A program made the position numbers and the translations under genes. Shown here piece by piece: positions 17,731 through 26,694 of a stretch of 64,000 bases of DNA (position 1 is the first letter of the stretch; every line of letters begins with the position of its first letter). Source of the stretch: UBA7328 sp965247965 (GTDB lineage: Bacteria; Bacteroidota; Bacteroidia; Chitinophagales; Saprospiraceae). Location: the NCBI GenBank assembly GCA_965247965.1, contig OZ252053.1, positions 6,448,001 to 6,512,000 of the forward strand. The letters run 5' to 3'. The notes below the pieces were generated by a model, which did not search any database, had not been told where the DNA came from, and was given only the letters and a program-made list of their open reading frames with translations.

Positions 17731-17873
17731 AACAAGTAATTCTATAGTTTTCCTCATAACTTCTCAAAATTATAATTTTTTCATTGACCTGTAAAGAAAT
17801 TTAAAAATCTTGCAAAAAATCTAACTGTATAACACCCCAATAAGAGTAATATAATGCAACTGGATATCATCTG
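17731..17873 (-). other. attI-like region of integron copy 1
   Basis: Bases 17731-17789 match 34694-34750 nearly base for base and then intI follows in both. The match begins exactly at aacaagtaattc, i.e. minus-strand acttGTT. Beyond it the two loci carry unrelated GC-rich genes, as expected if cassettes had entered at a G/TT crossover. Copy 1 has about 71 extra bases here, including AAATCTAACTGTATAAC (17817-17833), a motif seen again at 32681 and 35997. Confidence 0.6.
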
Positions 17874-18108
17874 ATGCTTGAAATACCCACACAATTGAGA
17901 AACAGTTATGTTCGGTTGCCGAAGCAACGTGACGTCCCGCCACACAGCCACAATTACTATGTGAAGTGGCTTCGCTTCTATCTCGATTTTTGCAACAAAT
18001 ATCATCATGATCCTACTCGCCCTAGTGCGTCAGAAACGAAATACCTACACATTTATACTTGTTCTTTTCCTCCTGCTCATCGTTGGAAAAATCCTCATTA
18101 TGTTTTAG

Positions 18109-19212
18109 CTAAGTACATGACAAAAAACGGAAGTAGAGCCAAATTTTCCGTCTGTCGTGGTTAATATATGCGTTGATATAGTTGTCTATCCCTCCCCTGA
18201 AAATGCTTTTTCTTCTTTTTCCTCGATTATTTTTTTTGAATAATGAGGGTATCTTTCTCTTTATCCATTCGCCTATACGTATCATCCATACATATGATAT
18301 GGCTAATAAACCAAATAATGTTTCTAGCCTTTTGGGATGAGTTACATGTGTATCTTCCAGTTGAAAACCATTCGTTTTCATGTCCTTGAACATGTTTTCA
18401 ATATACCACCTTTTGGCATAGATATCGCAAGCATCTTCTACATCCTCAGAGTGTATGACTATCAAATACTCTAATTTGTTCTTGTCATTTCTAAATCTGA
18501 ATCCGCTTACGTATACTTCATTGCCTCCAACTAAATATTTTCCCGGCAATCTTGGCGATGATCTTTTATTATTTTTACATAATAAACCCAGTTTTACCTC
18601 CGTGCCATTTTTTACACCTACCATGCCTTCCTTAACCCGAAGGTTGAATCCTATCTCATTGGTTATCAAGTACTTAACCCAATGTTGGCCAATGAATTCC
18701 CGGTCTCCTATAACGTTCTTTATCTGACCTTTTCCAACAATTTTTACCACTTCCTCTAACAACTCAATTCTTTCATATTGTGCAGAGTTGCCTTTCTTTG
18801 GAAGCAACACCCATTTGATCGGTATCGAATACCCGTCTCCTAGTATAGAAAATACCAAAAAATTAATATCCACTTTACCAAATTGCCAGTTTGTCCTATC
18901 CACAAGCAGGGTATAAGGCCCCTTCAACTCACTCATTTTCAAAAGCAAATGTCCTAGACCAGTGTCATCCCAATCCACCTGAGAGATAAATCGTTGAAGA
19001 CGACGATAATTACTCAATGGCTTCGCTTTTGAAATCATACCGTGAGCAACCTTGACCATATTGACACTCCTAATGGTAGACATACTGATCACCGCCGAGG
19101 CAATCAAGTTTACCCTTTGCTGGTGAAGTTTACTAAGTTCTATTTTCAATTCTCGGGAAAGTTCTTTAACTTTCTCCTTAATTGCCATGTCGTTCAGTGT
19201 TGTAAGTAACAC
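18109..19212 (-). CDS. IS4-family transposase of element C
   Basis: A 367-aa DDE transposase with D in LLVDRTNWQFG, D in NVIGDREFIGQHW, and the YREK block YAKRWYIENMFKDMK. It is uninterrupted, and its stop codon is formed by the terminal inverted repeat. It is related in layout to the element B transposase at 8.3 kb but is clearly a different element. Confidence 0.92.
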   Translation of the reverse strand: MLLTTLNDMAIKEKVKELSRELKIELSKLHQQRVNLIASAVISMSTIRSVNMVKVAHGMISKAKPLSNYRRLQRFISQVDWDDTGLGHLLLKMSELKGPYTLLVDRTNWQFGKVDINFLVFSILGDGYSIPIKWVLLPKKGNSAQYERIELLEEVVKIVGKGQIKNVIGDREFIGQHWVKYLITNEIGFNLRVKEGMVGVKNGTEVKLGLLCKNNKRSSPRLPGKYLVGGNEVYVSGFRFRNDKNKLEYLIVIHSEDVEDACDIYAKRWYIENMFKDMKTNGFQLEDTHVTHPKRLETLFGLLAISYVWMIRIGEWIKRKIPSLFKKNNRGKRRKSIFRGGIDNYINAYINHDRRKIWLYFRFLSCT

Positions 19213-19271
19213 ATTATCAACACTTTACGCGTGGCAATTATTTTATCAATCCTGTTTTGTCATGTACTATG
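18109..19271 (-). mobile_element. IS4-family element C, inserted in the intI MITE of copy 1
   Basis: The element is 1163 bp. Its ends share AGTACATGACAAAA (18112-18125 and complement), starting C-T-A or C-A-T. An 8-bp direct repeat tgttttag flanks it (18101-18108, 19272-19279). The undisturbed target is present in the second integron copy at 34992-34999, giving a direct empty-site comparison. Confidence 0.93.
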
Positions 19272-20273
19272 TGTTTTAGCATAACTCTGGTTTTTCCGCC
19301 TCGATCAGAAGAAAAATAACTTTGTCTAAAAATGCATTTACTTAGTTTCTGACGCACTAGTTCTTTACCCCTTTTTATCAGAAAACTGCATGAGAAAAAT
19401 CAAACTCCCCGTCAGCTAAGTCAGGCTTCTCATGCGATCCGTTTGTATTACGAACTAAAAAACCTTAATACGTTTAATAAACCTGCAAATCAAAATAATA
19501 AAGTCAGACAGAAATCCGCAGTTGGCTTAACAAAAGAGAAAAAGCTATGGGCAAAAATTTATAACGATTTGGATACGGCAATAAAAGTGCGTCATTATTC
19601 GCCTAAAACATACAAAGCATACGCAGGTTGGGTCAGACGATTTCAGCATTTCATGCATGAGAAAGCACCTAAATCGTTAACAATTGATGATGTAAAGTCA
19701 TTCTTGACACATCTGGCAATGGTTATTTCCAGCCAAATCATTAACGGTAGTCCCCGAAACAGATGAACGAAAACGCTACCACTTGCATCCCAGTCATGTT
19801 CAAAAAGCGATCAAAAAGGGTGTTTATCGAGCAAAAATCACCAAGCGAGCAACAGCACATACATTTCGCCACAGTTTTGCCAGTCATTTATTGCAGGCCA
19901 ACTATGACATACGAACGATCCAGCAACTTCTCGGGCATAGCGATCTCAAAACTACCATGATATACACACACACAATAAAAAGTAAAACAATCTAAGATGC
20001 ACAAAGTCCTTTGGATTTTGATCACTAATTGAACTTGAGGTGCACTACAATAGCGGCATTTAACGAACTAATATTCGAAAAACAAAAAACAGTATAAGTG
20101 AGATATGAGCATATATGGTTCTAAAAATACCGCTGGACGATATTGACTTTACACATGCAAAAATAGGTAAACATTTGCTCGATGTTTTTAGTCGGGATGA
20201 GGCTTGTGATGTACTGGAAAATTTGAGCTTCTTAAATTAGCTTCTTCTTCTCATTTTGCTTTGCTATTACCAT

Positions 20274-22436
20274 TCAGAATACCATATCCAGTTGTTCGGC
20301 TGTTAATGTAAAGCGAGGTTGGAAATTGTCTGATGAAACATAGTCCAGAAGATTCTTCCACATTTGTTTCTGCGCTAACGACCGTTCTGTCTCATTCCCC
20401 AAATTCAGCGTGCTGACCAGCAAACGACCATTCCCCACTTTGGCTTCCATGACCATACTTAAACGGTAACTGGTTTTAAAGAAATCGATCATGTGCACAA
20501 CGGGCTCGAATTCAAATGGCAGATCGTTGAGGATGAGAGCATAAGAGTCAGTCAGAAGGTCGTACCATTGCCAGTCGGAATGAGACCGGGTGGGGAACTG
20601 AGCCAAAGAGGGATGCTCCGGATCACAGTATATCCCCATGGAGCCGTTTGACTTGGCACTCCAGAACTCCGTCCAAAATTTTGCATCGACAGCCTTATCA
20701 ACAGATTCTTTAGAAGGGGTCAAAAGCACCTTTCCTCCTGATCGCAAAGCTGCTCTTACCTCATCATTCCACTCCTGAGCCAATAAAATGCCCGAGTCTG
20801 GCTCATGAGGTCCATCATCGGGATACACCCAAAACCGCCACCAGTTTTTCGCCTTGCCATCCTCCAACCAAAGCGTTAGTGTTAATTCTGCGCCTTCTTT
20901 GAATACTGGTAAATTGGTGCGAATGGTTCCCAATGTCAACAGTTCACCAGTTGGCACATTGATATCGTTAAAGGTCCCTTTTTTAAGTTCTTTGCCTTCC
21001 TGGTTCGTAATCTTCCAATGCCAATTGGAGCCAAAGAAATCTCGAGGCCCGTGATGGCGCACCTGTGCAAGAGCTTCAAATGTCTCACCGCTCAACATAT
21101 TTTGCCGTGGTATTCGGACCAGCGGAACCGTTTCACTGTGGAACTGGCGAAATTCCTCCGGCGTAGCTATGTCCTTCGAATCCATCATCGCGTCAAGGAC
21201 GCCGATCAAAGCGACTCCCTCTCCGGGATAATCAGATAATCCGTTGAGGTGGTATCCGGACACATTTGGGGTCCGCAGATTGACCTCTAATTCTGCCTTG
21301 TAAAGCAACAGCTGGATCGCACCGGAAGCCTTGGCAAAAGCGTGCCCTCGTTCCGGTGGATGATGCTTTTCAAATTGCAATCTGAAAGTGTCAATATATC
21401 GGGCCTCCAGATGGCCAGAGTATTTCTCGGAATTAAACCATGTGTAGTAATTGGGATAACTGGTATGCTGACCGATCTCGTGCGAGAGTATGGGGCATTT
21501 AAAATCCAATATGTCATCCCGAAAGTCTTTGTCGTTCTGGCCATTCCATCGTTTCAGGCCCCGAAAACAGGTGCGCGTTATGGAACAGGCCCAATCGCCG
21601 GTCTGCGCGTTGGCTCCTACCACAAAATCATCGTTTCGCAGGTTGGAGGAGGGAGCCGAAGCGCAAGTATAAAGGTGCCGATCGTCGCGATCGCGCAGTA
21701 CCTCCACTAGGTACTGCAGGTAGAATTCCGTTCCCGGTCCGAGTTCATTGCCCACAGAAAGCATACAGAAAGAAGGATGATTGCCGTAGGCATCGAGTAT
21801 GCGTTCCATCTCCCAGCGGATAAATCCGGCCCGGCCAGGTAAGTGGCCGACTTCCCCGTAGTCATCCCACATTGGAGCCTCGACCTGCAGCATCATGCCG
21901 AGCTGATCAGCCGCAGCGAAGGCCGCCTCGGGGGGACACCAGGAATGGAAGCGCATATGGTTAAGGCCGTAGTCCTGATATTTCTTGAGAAACGCAAGCC
22001 AGTACTTCGTGTCCATAGGTGGATACCCGGTCAGCGGGTGGATGCAGTTGTCCTGGTGTCCTCGCAAGAAGACAGTACGTCCGTTGAGCAGAAATCGTGG
22101 ACCTTCGGCGGTGAATTCGCGGAGACCGAATGTGTCTTGTTGCTGGTCGGTGTAGTTTTCGCCGTTGGACTCGGCCGATAAGCTCACGGTCAGTTCATAA
22201 AGCGACGGCGAAAACTCGTCCCAGAGCTTCGCACCTTCACCGAAAGGGAGGATGATTTCGACCCGTGTTTCAGCGGCTTTAATAAAAAACAGCCCCGAGA
22301 CTTTCGCAAGTGAAACTGTGTGCTGTCCATCCATCCATGGTGCATTGAGGTCTTTGGTACGAAAATTTACCGTGACCAGCCCCATGCTGTGATCCTCTCC
22401 TCTGGCCGAGACGGTCACTTGTCCCGTGGCCACCAT
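20274..22436 (-). pseudogene. Glycoside hydrolase family 2 enzyme, N-terminus lost
   Basis: The 720 residues contain part of the GH2 immunoglobulin-like domain and then the TIM barrel. NHMRFHSWCPPEAAFAAADQLGMMLQVEAPMW is typical of the family. The acid/base Glu is in LSVGNELG and the nucleophile Glu in LSHEIGQH. Family enzymes start with a sugar-binding jelly roll of about 180 residues, which is absent: at 22436 the frame meets a group II intron (22444-23116). Activity on beta-galactosides, glucuronides or mannosides cannot be separated from sequence. The missing 5' part is not found on the far side of the mobile cluster, so a deletion followed or accompanied insertion. Confidence 0.8.
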
Positions 22437-22443
22437 GGCGTAG

Positions 22444-23116
22444 GTCGAGTAGACCTGGGGAATTTCACCCCAAGCCTCTCGCAGAACCGTATCCCGATTT
22501 TCGGGACAGGCTGTGAAAGTCTCCCTTCATACGGCTCTTCATTGTCTAATCTGTATTATCCAGACTTCAATCTGTTTTAATTCAATCCTCCTAATTCTTA
22601 TTAGTTGTTGAACCAATAACAGATTCCAACAATGCTAACCCCTTCGATCCACATCCATTACAGATGCTTCATCACTACTACGAGTTAGTCCGTAACCCTC
22701 TGCACTTCGATACGCTCGGCCTCTCCTCTACGGATTGTGCCTTCTCTCTTATCATTACAGTAGGGCAATCTCCTGTTCTATTTACCACCCTTCATTGATG
22801 TCTCGCCACCTCTACAACGGTAACCCCATAGCCAGTAAGAAGGTCTTCCGCTATGGTCTTCCCGGGAAATACACCAATCCCCGGTTTTGATGTACAACTA
22901 AATGTGTTTCGTTGCTTAATCAGTGGTTCACTTTCGTTCGACTCTTTCAATGATCACCTGACTCCTTTAGCGAAGCCTTTTCCTTATCGCTCAGTACCCA
23001 GGTATTACTACCTTAGCACCATAAGGTGGTTTGAAGGCTGCTCCTTCCAGCCGCCTTCGGAGGGCCATACCTCCATCTGGTAAACAGCATGCTCACTTTT
23101 GAGCTTCAGGACGCAC
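22444..23116 (-). mobile_element. ORF-less group II intron, left copy
   Basis: On the minus strand it begins GTGCGTCCTGAAGCTC at 23116, the group II 5' consensus. It ends with a domain V-like block (gagccgtatgaagggagac ... acggttctg), a domain VI stem (ggggtgaaattcccc) and ctactcgac at 22444. It aligns closely with the plus-strand copy at 24393-25200 but is 135 bases shorter, having lost the maturase remnant. It abuts the left end of the ISKra4 element exactly. Confidence 0.8.
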
Positions 23117-23145
23117 GGTGTATCCCAAAATTTCGCAATAACATT

Positions 23146-23153
23146 TAACTTTG
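23146..23153 (+). promoter_or_regulatory. Bacteroidota-type -7 box of the ISKra4 element
   Basis: taactttg fits the TAnnTTTG -7 consensus of Bacteroidota housekeeping promoters and lies about 22 bases before the transposase ATG. No clear -33 TTG element is seen at ideal spacing. Confidence 0.5.
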
Positions 23154-23175
23154 CGGAAACCAAAATACATCTAAA

Positions 23176-24371
23176 ATGGATAAGGCTAAATTAATGAAAC
23201 AGTTTGGCCAACTTTTGGATGAGATAGAACTTAAGGAGAAATCCGCAGAAAGTTTTTATGAATTTGAAACTAAATCAGTCAAGCTTCTTAAAGCCTTAAG
23301 TCGAAAAGTGATAGAACAGGCCATAGGGGAGGCAGGAGAAGATTATCGTAAAAAAAAAGTATAATAGGCTATTACGGCAAACTTGAATTGGACAACTCAC
23401 ATCGTTTTGTAGAAGATGTTAAAGGAGTAAAGCTGAGTCCAATGCTGAAAGATATCACAGCATATGTAGGACAAAGTGAATGCTATCATTCTAGCAGTGA
23501 ATTACTAAAAAAGACGATGGAATTAGACCTTAGCGACAATAGCATACACAGAGTATGTCAAAGTCTTGGAGAGGAGAGTGAAAAATGGCTTGAGGAGCAA
23601 AGAGGAGAGGAACAAAGCAAGCCAGAAGTGGAGTCTGATCAGATAGTATATGCTCATGCAGACGGAGGGATGGTATTGACCAGACCCAGTGATTGGAAAG
23701 AAGTAAAAGTAGGTAGAGTTTATAAAGGTAAAGAAGTACATAAACTCAGTGATACAAGGAGTTTTATCAAAGAATCATGGTATTGTTTTCATTTAGGGGG
23801 ACATAAAGAATTTAAACGAAAGATGTCAGAATATCTGGATACCTACGAAGGCCTAAAAGGTAGGTTGGTCATAATAATAGACGGAGCGAAATGGTTGGGA
23901 GATTGGTTTAGTTCAGAATATCCAGAGGCTCTGCAAATACTGGATTATTATCATGCCGTAGAACACTTTTCAGGCTTTGCAAAAGTAGCGATACATAGAA
24001 AAGAAAAGAGAAAAGAGTGGTTAGACACAATAAAGGAAACGCTATTGGAAAAGGGAGGACAAGAGGCTTTAACAATGGTGGAAAACATAGAGTGTAAAAC
24101 AGAAAAGAAGAAGGAAGAGAAAGAGAAATTATTGGTCTATGTGAATAACAACGTTCACAGAATGGAGTATCCAAAATATAGAGAAAAAGGATTACAAATT
24201 GGAAGTGGTGCCATAGAAGCAGCTCATAGAACATTGGTGCAAAAGAGATGTAAATTATCAGGGCAAAGATGGACACCAAAAGGAGTTACAAACGTAATCA
24301 GTTTGAGAAATTTGAGAATGAATAATCAATGGAGCAGACTCTCTGAGTTTCTTGGAAAAAAAGCCGCCTGA
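23176..24371 (+). CDS. ISKra4-family transposase, joined by a probable -1 frameshift
   Basis: Frame one (23176-23364, 62 aa) gives the N-terminal helix region MDKAKLMKQFGQLLDEIELKEK. Frame two carries the catalytic domain to 24371: VYAHADGGMVLTRP, LVIIIDGAKWLGDWF and LDYYHAVEHFSGFAK supply acidic residues, and LQIGSGAIEAAHRTLVQKRCKLSGQRWTPKG is the strongly conserved C-terminal block with Glu. The frames overlap at a run of nine A (23350-23358). After a -1 shift the text reads RKKSIIGYYGKLELDNSH, which matches the expected continuous protein. Frame two has only a TTG start (23388). Confidence 0.85.
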
Positions 24372-24392
24372 AACGAAAAAATGGGATACACC

Positions 24393-25200
24393 GTGCGTCC
24401 TGAAGCTCGGAAGCGAGCATGTTGTTTACGAGATGGAGGTCGGCCCTCCGAAGGCGGCTGGAAGGAGCAGCCTTCAAACCACCTTATGGTGCTAAGGTAG
24501 TAATACTGAGGTATTGAGCGATAAGGAAAAGGCTTCGTTGAAGGAGTCAGGTGATCATTGAAAGAGTCGAACGAAAGTGAACCATCGATGAAGCATCGAA
24601 ACACATTTAGTTGTACATCAAAACCGGGGACTGGTGTATTTCCTGGGAAGACTATGGCGGGAGACCTTTTTTTACTGGCCATAGGGTGACCGGTGTAGAG
24701 ATGGCGGGACTTCAATGAAGGCTGGTAAATAGAACAGGAGATTGCCCTACTGTAATGGTAAGAGAGAAGGTACAATCCAGTAGGAGAGGCCGAGCGTATC
24801 GAAGTACAGAGGGTTACGGACTAACTCGTAGTAGTGTTGAAGCATCTGTAATGAATGTGGAGCGAAGGGGTTAGCATTGTTGATTAACCAAGGTGGAAAG
24901 CGTACTATGCCAAGCACAATCCTAGTGCAATGGGCCCATTATGGGATTGGTTAAATTACAAGCTCATAAGATGGTTACTTCGCCGAAAGAAACGGTTTAA
25001 AGAGGGCAGCCGCGCAGCCACGAGATGGCTCCGACAACGCCATCGAGAAGAGCCATACCTATTTGCACATTGGGAGTTTGGTTACGCTCCATGACGAGAC
25101 AATGAAGAGCCGTATGAAGGGAGACTTTCACAGCCTGTCCCGAAAATCGGGATACGGTTCTGTGAGCGGCTCGGGGTGAAATTCCCCGGGTCTACTCGAC
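24393..25200 (+). mobile_element. Group II intron, right copy, with maturase remnant
   Basis: It starts GTGCGTCCTGAAGCTCGG at 24393 directly after the right end of the ISKra4 element. Domain V starts at the gagccgtatgaaggg block (about 25105), domain VI is cggggtgaaattccccg, and the 3' end is ctactcgac at about 25200. Domain V carries extra bases (agcctgtcccgaaaatcggg, then at) between its two arms, as does the left copy. Most of the reverse transcriptase ORF is deleted. Confidence 0.8.
24891..25094 (+). pseudogene. Group II intron maturase, C-terminal remnant
   Basis: The frame reads RWKAYYAKHNPSAMGPLWD and then WLNYKLIRWLLRRKKRFKEG, ending EEPYLFAHWEFGYAP. This is the GIIM maturase/X-domain tail of intron-encoded reverse transcriptases. 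About 65 codons survive of a protein usually over 400. The junction with the domain IV sequence is near 24888. Confidence 0.75.
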
Positions 25201-25305
25201 CGGTAGTTTCTTGGCATAAATGTTTGCTTCAAGAAAAGTTGAAGGATATTCGTCTATGTAAATATATAGATAAACATTACAAATTGTTTTCAAAACTTGA
25301 AATGA

Positions 25306-25575
25306 TCGACTCTTTCAGAGGGAAGCGGCTTTGTTCCCAAAGAAGTCTTCGACACTACAAATATTTTTTCATTGCCAAACCTCATAATTCTTATCATCGG
25401 CGGTTTTCTGATAGGTTTTGGTTCGCGATGGGCAGGAGGATGTACTTCGGGCAATGCGATAAGTGGTTTGTCTAATTTACAATTGCCTTCTCTTATTGCA
25501 GTTATCGGTTTTTTCATCGGCGGTCTTCTGATGGCCTGGATTATTTTACCTAAGATATTAATGCTAAATACTTGA
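25306..25575 (+). pseudogene. YeeE/YedE-family sulfur-transport membrane protein, N-terminus missing
   Basis: After an in-frame stop at 25303 the frame reads GFVPKEVFDTT, two membrane helices and the signature GFGSRWAGGCTSGNAISGLSNLQLPSLIAVIGFFIGG. The GGCTSG Cys motif is the family hallmark. Relatives have about 60-100 further N-terminal residues; here the only in-frame starts are a TTG at 25372 or none. The lost part lies on the side of the intron/IS cluster. It probably worked with the next gene as a two-half thiosulfate/sulfur-compound channel (family knowledge). Confidence 0.75.
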
Positions 25576-25577
25576 AT

Positions 25578-25991
25578 ATGAAATTGATCAAATATTTATT
25601 CGTTGGTATTCTTTTCGGCATAGTTATGACCAAATCAGAAGCCATCAGTTGGTTTCGCATTCAGGAAATGTTTCGATTCGAAAGTTTCCATATGTATGGG
25701 ATTATTGGTACGGCGGTCATTTTTGGTATAATAGTGATTGGAATTTTTAAAAGATTTCATGTCCAAACGATAGAAGGAAATGACTTGAAATTAAATGCAA
25801 AAGATAAATCCATTCCGCGCTATCTGTTGGGTGGAATCATTTTCGGATTGGGTTGGGCTATGACGGGAGCTTGTCCAGGGCCAATGTTCACCCTTTTAGG
25901 TCACGGAATTTGGTCTATTGTATTAGTAATTGTAAGTGCAATTTTGGGAACTTATGTTTATGGAGTTTTGCGGTCCAGGTTACCACATTGA
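25578..25991 (+). CDS. DUF6691/YedE-like sulfur-transport protein
   Basis: About 137 aa from ATG 25578, with four predicted membrane helices. It has the second Cys motif of the YeeE pair, GLGWAMTGACPGPMFTLLGHG. This is the usual partner half encoded next to YeeE/YedE in Bacteroidota. The start overlaps the stop region of the preceding gene, so the two were translationally coupled. It is intact, but its partner is truncated. Confidence 0.75.
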   Translation: MKLIKYLFVGILFGIVMTKSEAISWFRIQEMFRFESFHMYGIIGTAVIFGIIVIGIFKRFHVQTIEGNDLKLNAKDKSIPRYLLGGIIFGLGWAMTGACPGPMFTLLGHGIWSIVLVIVSAILGTYVYGVLRSRLPH

Positions 25992-26025
25992 TTGAGGTTT
26001 TCTACAAAACGAGCATGTGTATTGA

Positions 26026-26652
26026 TTACAAATAATCCACAAAATACATATCAATCTCCCCTTTGTTTTTTGCTTTTATTTTTCCGCGTGCTGTGAAGAT
26101 AAAATCAGAACTATCCTTCAACAGTTCAAATGTAGTTTGACTGATATTTACTTTTGTCACCTCACCACTGCTTTCCATCCGGGATGCAAGATTGACCGTA
26201 TCACCCCATATATCGTATTGAAATTTCTTGACTCCTACGATACCGGCAACTACCGGACCGGTATGGATGCCACATCGCATTTCGAATCCGGGAGCTCCCA
26301 TCTCTTCGCGTTCTTTTTTTCGCCACAGCATGAATTGCTGCATTTCAAGGGCTACGCGGACCACGTCTTTGGGTTCCGTCGTTCGCGGCAGATGCAATCC
26401 TCCGGCAGCCATATAAGCGTCCCCAATGGTCTTTATTTTTTCAATATTATATTTGGTGATTATCTCATCAAAGGCCTTAAAACACACATTGATTTCAGAT
26501 ACCAATTCCTGGGCAGAGAGCTGTTCTGAAATGGTAGTGAACTGTTTAAAATCTGTAAATAAGACCGTTACCTCGTCAAAATCACGGGCGGGTGATGCGC
26601 CATTTTGTTTTAATTCCTCGCTGGCGCTGTATAAAAGGCGACCTATTGAGCC
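26026..26652 (-). pseudogene. Class III adenylate/guanylate cyclase catalytic domain, N-terminal part missing
   Basis: The frame contains the full catalytic core. The metal Asp are in VTVLFTDFKQFT and IKTIGDAYMAAGG, the substrate region is CGIHTGPVVAGIVGVKKFQYDIWGDTVNLASRME, and the end is KNKGEIDMYFVDYL. The open frame starts after a stop at 26653 with GSIGRLLYSASEELKQNG and has no ATG upstream of the catalytic Asp; the only starts are a GTG or TTG inside the domain. Sensory or membrane regions normally precede it. It sits directly downstream of the IOR gene. Confidence 0.7.
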
Positions 26653-26694
26653 TTATTCGTAGTTTATTTAAGCCATTGAGTATTTTTCTCCGTT

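Larger units (their letters stand above)
18022..19360. mobile_element. MITE-like element (copy 1), itself split by an IS4-family element
   Basis: A perfect 16-bp inverted repeat ctagtgcgtcagaaac (18022-18037) / gtttctgacgcactag (19345-19360) bounds it. Removing everything between and one ctag restores the intI frame as HHDPTRPSSLPLFIRKL. Without the inner IS the element is about 168 bp, as in copy 2. TSD is CTAG or TA. No coding capacity of its own. Confidence 0.85.
17874..19997 (+). pseudogene. Integron integrase (IntI-type tyrosine recombinase), copy 1, deleted and interrupted
   Basis: The pieces are an N-terminal arm (LEIPTQLRNSYVRLPKQRDVPPHSHNYYVKW... HDPTRPS), a core-binding domain (SSLPLFIRKLHEKNQT...YYELKNL; KIYNDLDTAIKVRHYSPKTYKAYAGWVRRF), and the C-terminal catalytic box AHTFRHSFASHLLQANYDIRTIQQLLGHSDLKTTMIYTH. 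The last has the H-x-x-R, GH and catalytic Tyr. LFPAKSLTVVPETDERKRYHLHPSHVQ is typical of integron integrases. The segment with the first catalytic Arg is missing: FLTHLA is joined directly to LFPAKS, out of frame. A MITE splits the arm at PTRPS and an IS4-family element sits in the MITE. Recombinase activity is impossible. Confidence 0.85.
23117..24392 (+). mobile_element. ISKra4-family element with a group II intron at each end
   Basis: The termini are inverted repeats, GGTGTATCCCAAAATTTCG at 23117-23135 and a 16/19 match as complement ending at 24392. The element is 1276 bp. Immediately outside each terminus a group II intron starts with GTGCG, in opposite directions. No target duplication of the IS can be found beyond the introns. 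Confidence 0.85.

Noticed and set aside
17731..17873. Conventional phage attachment site
   Set aside because: The adjoining recombinase relic has integron-integrase features and the boundary behaves like a G/TT cassette junction; no phage genes or second att copy are present.
20115..20240. 41-aa frame MVLKIPLDDIDFTHAK... between intI copy 1 and the GH2 gene
   Set aside because: Has an ATG and a stop but no recognisable family, no clear ribosome binding site and no supporting context; too short to call.
23176..24371. Two independent small genes instead of one ISKra4 transposase
   Set aside because: The frames join at an A9 run and the second lacks a proper start, so one frameshifted transposase explains both.
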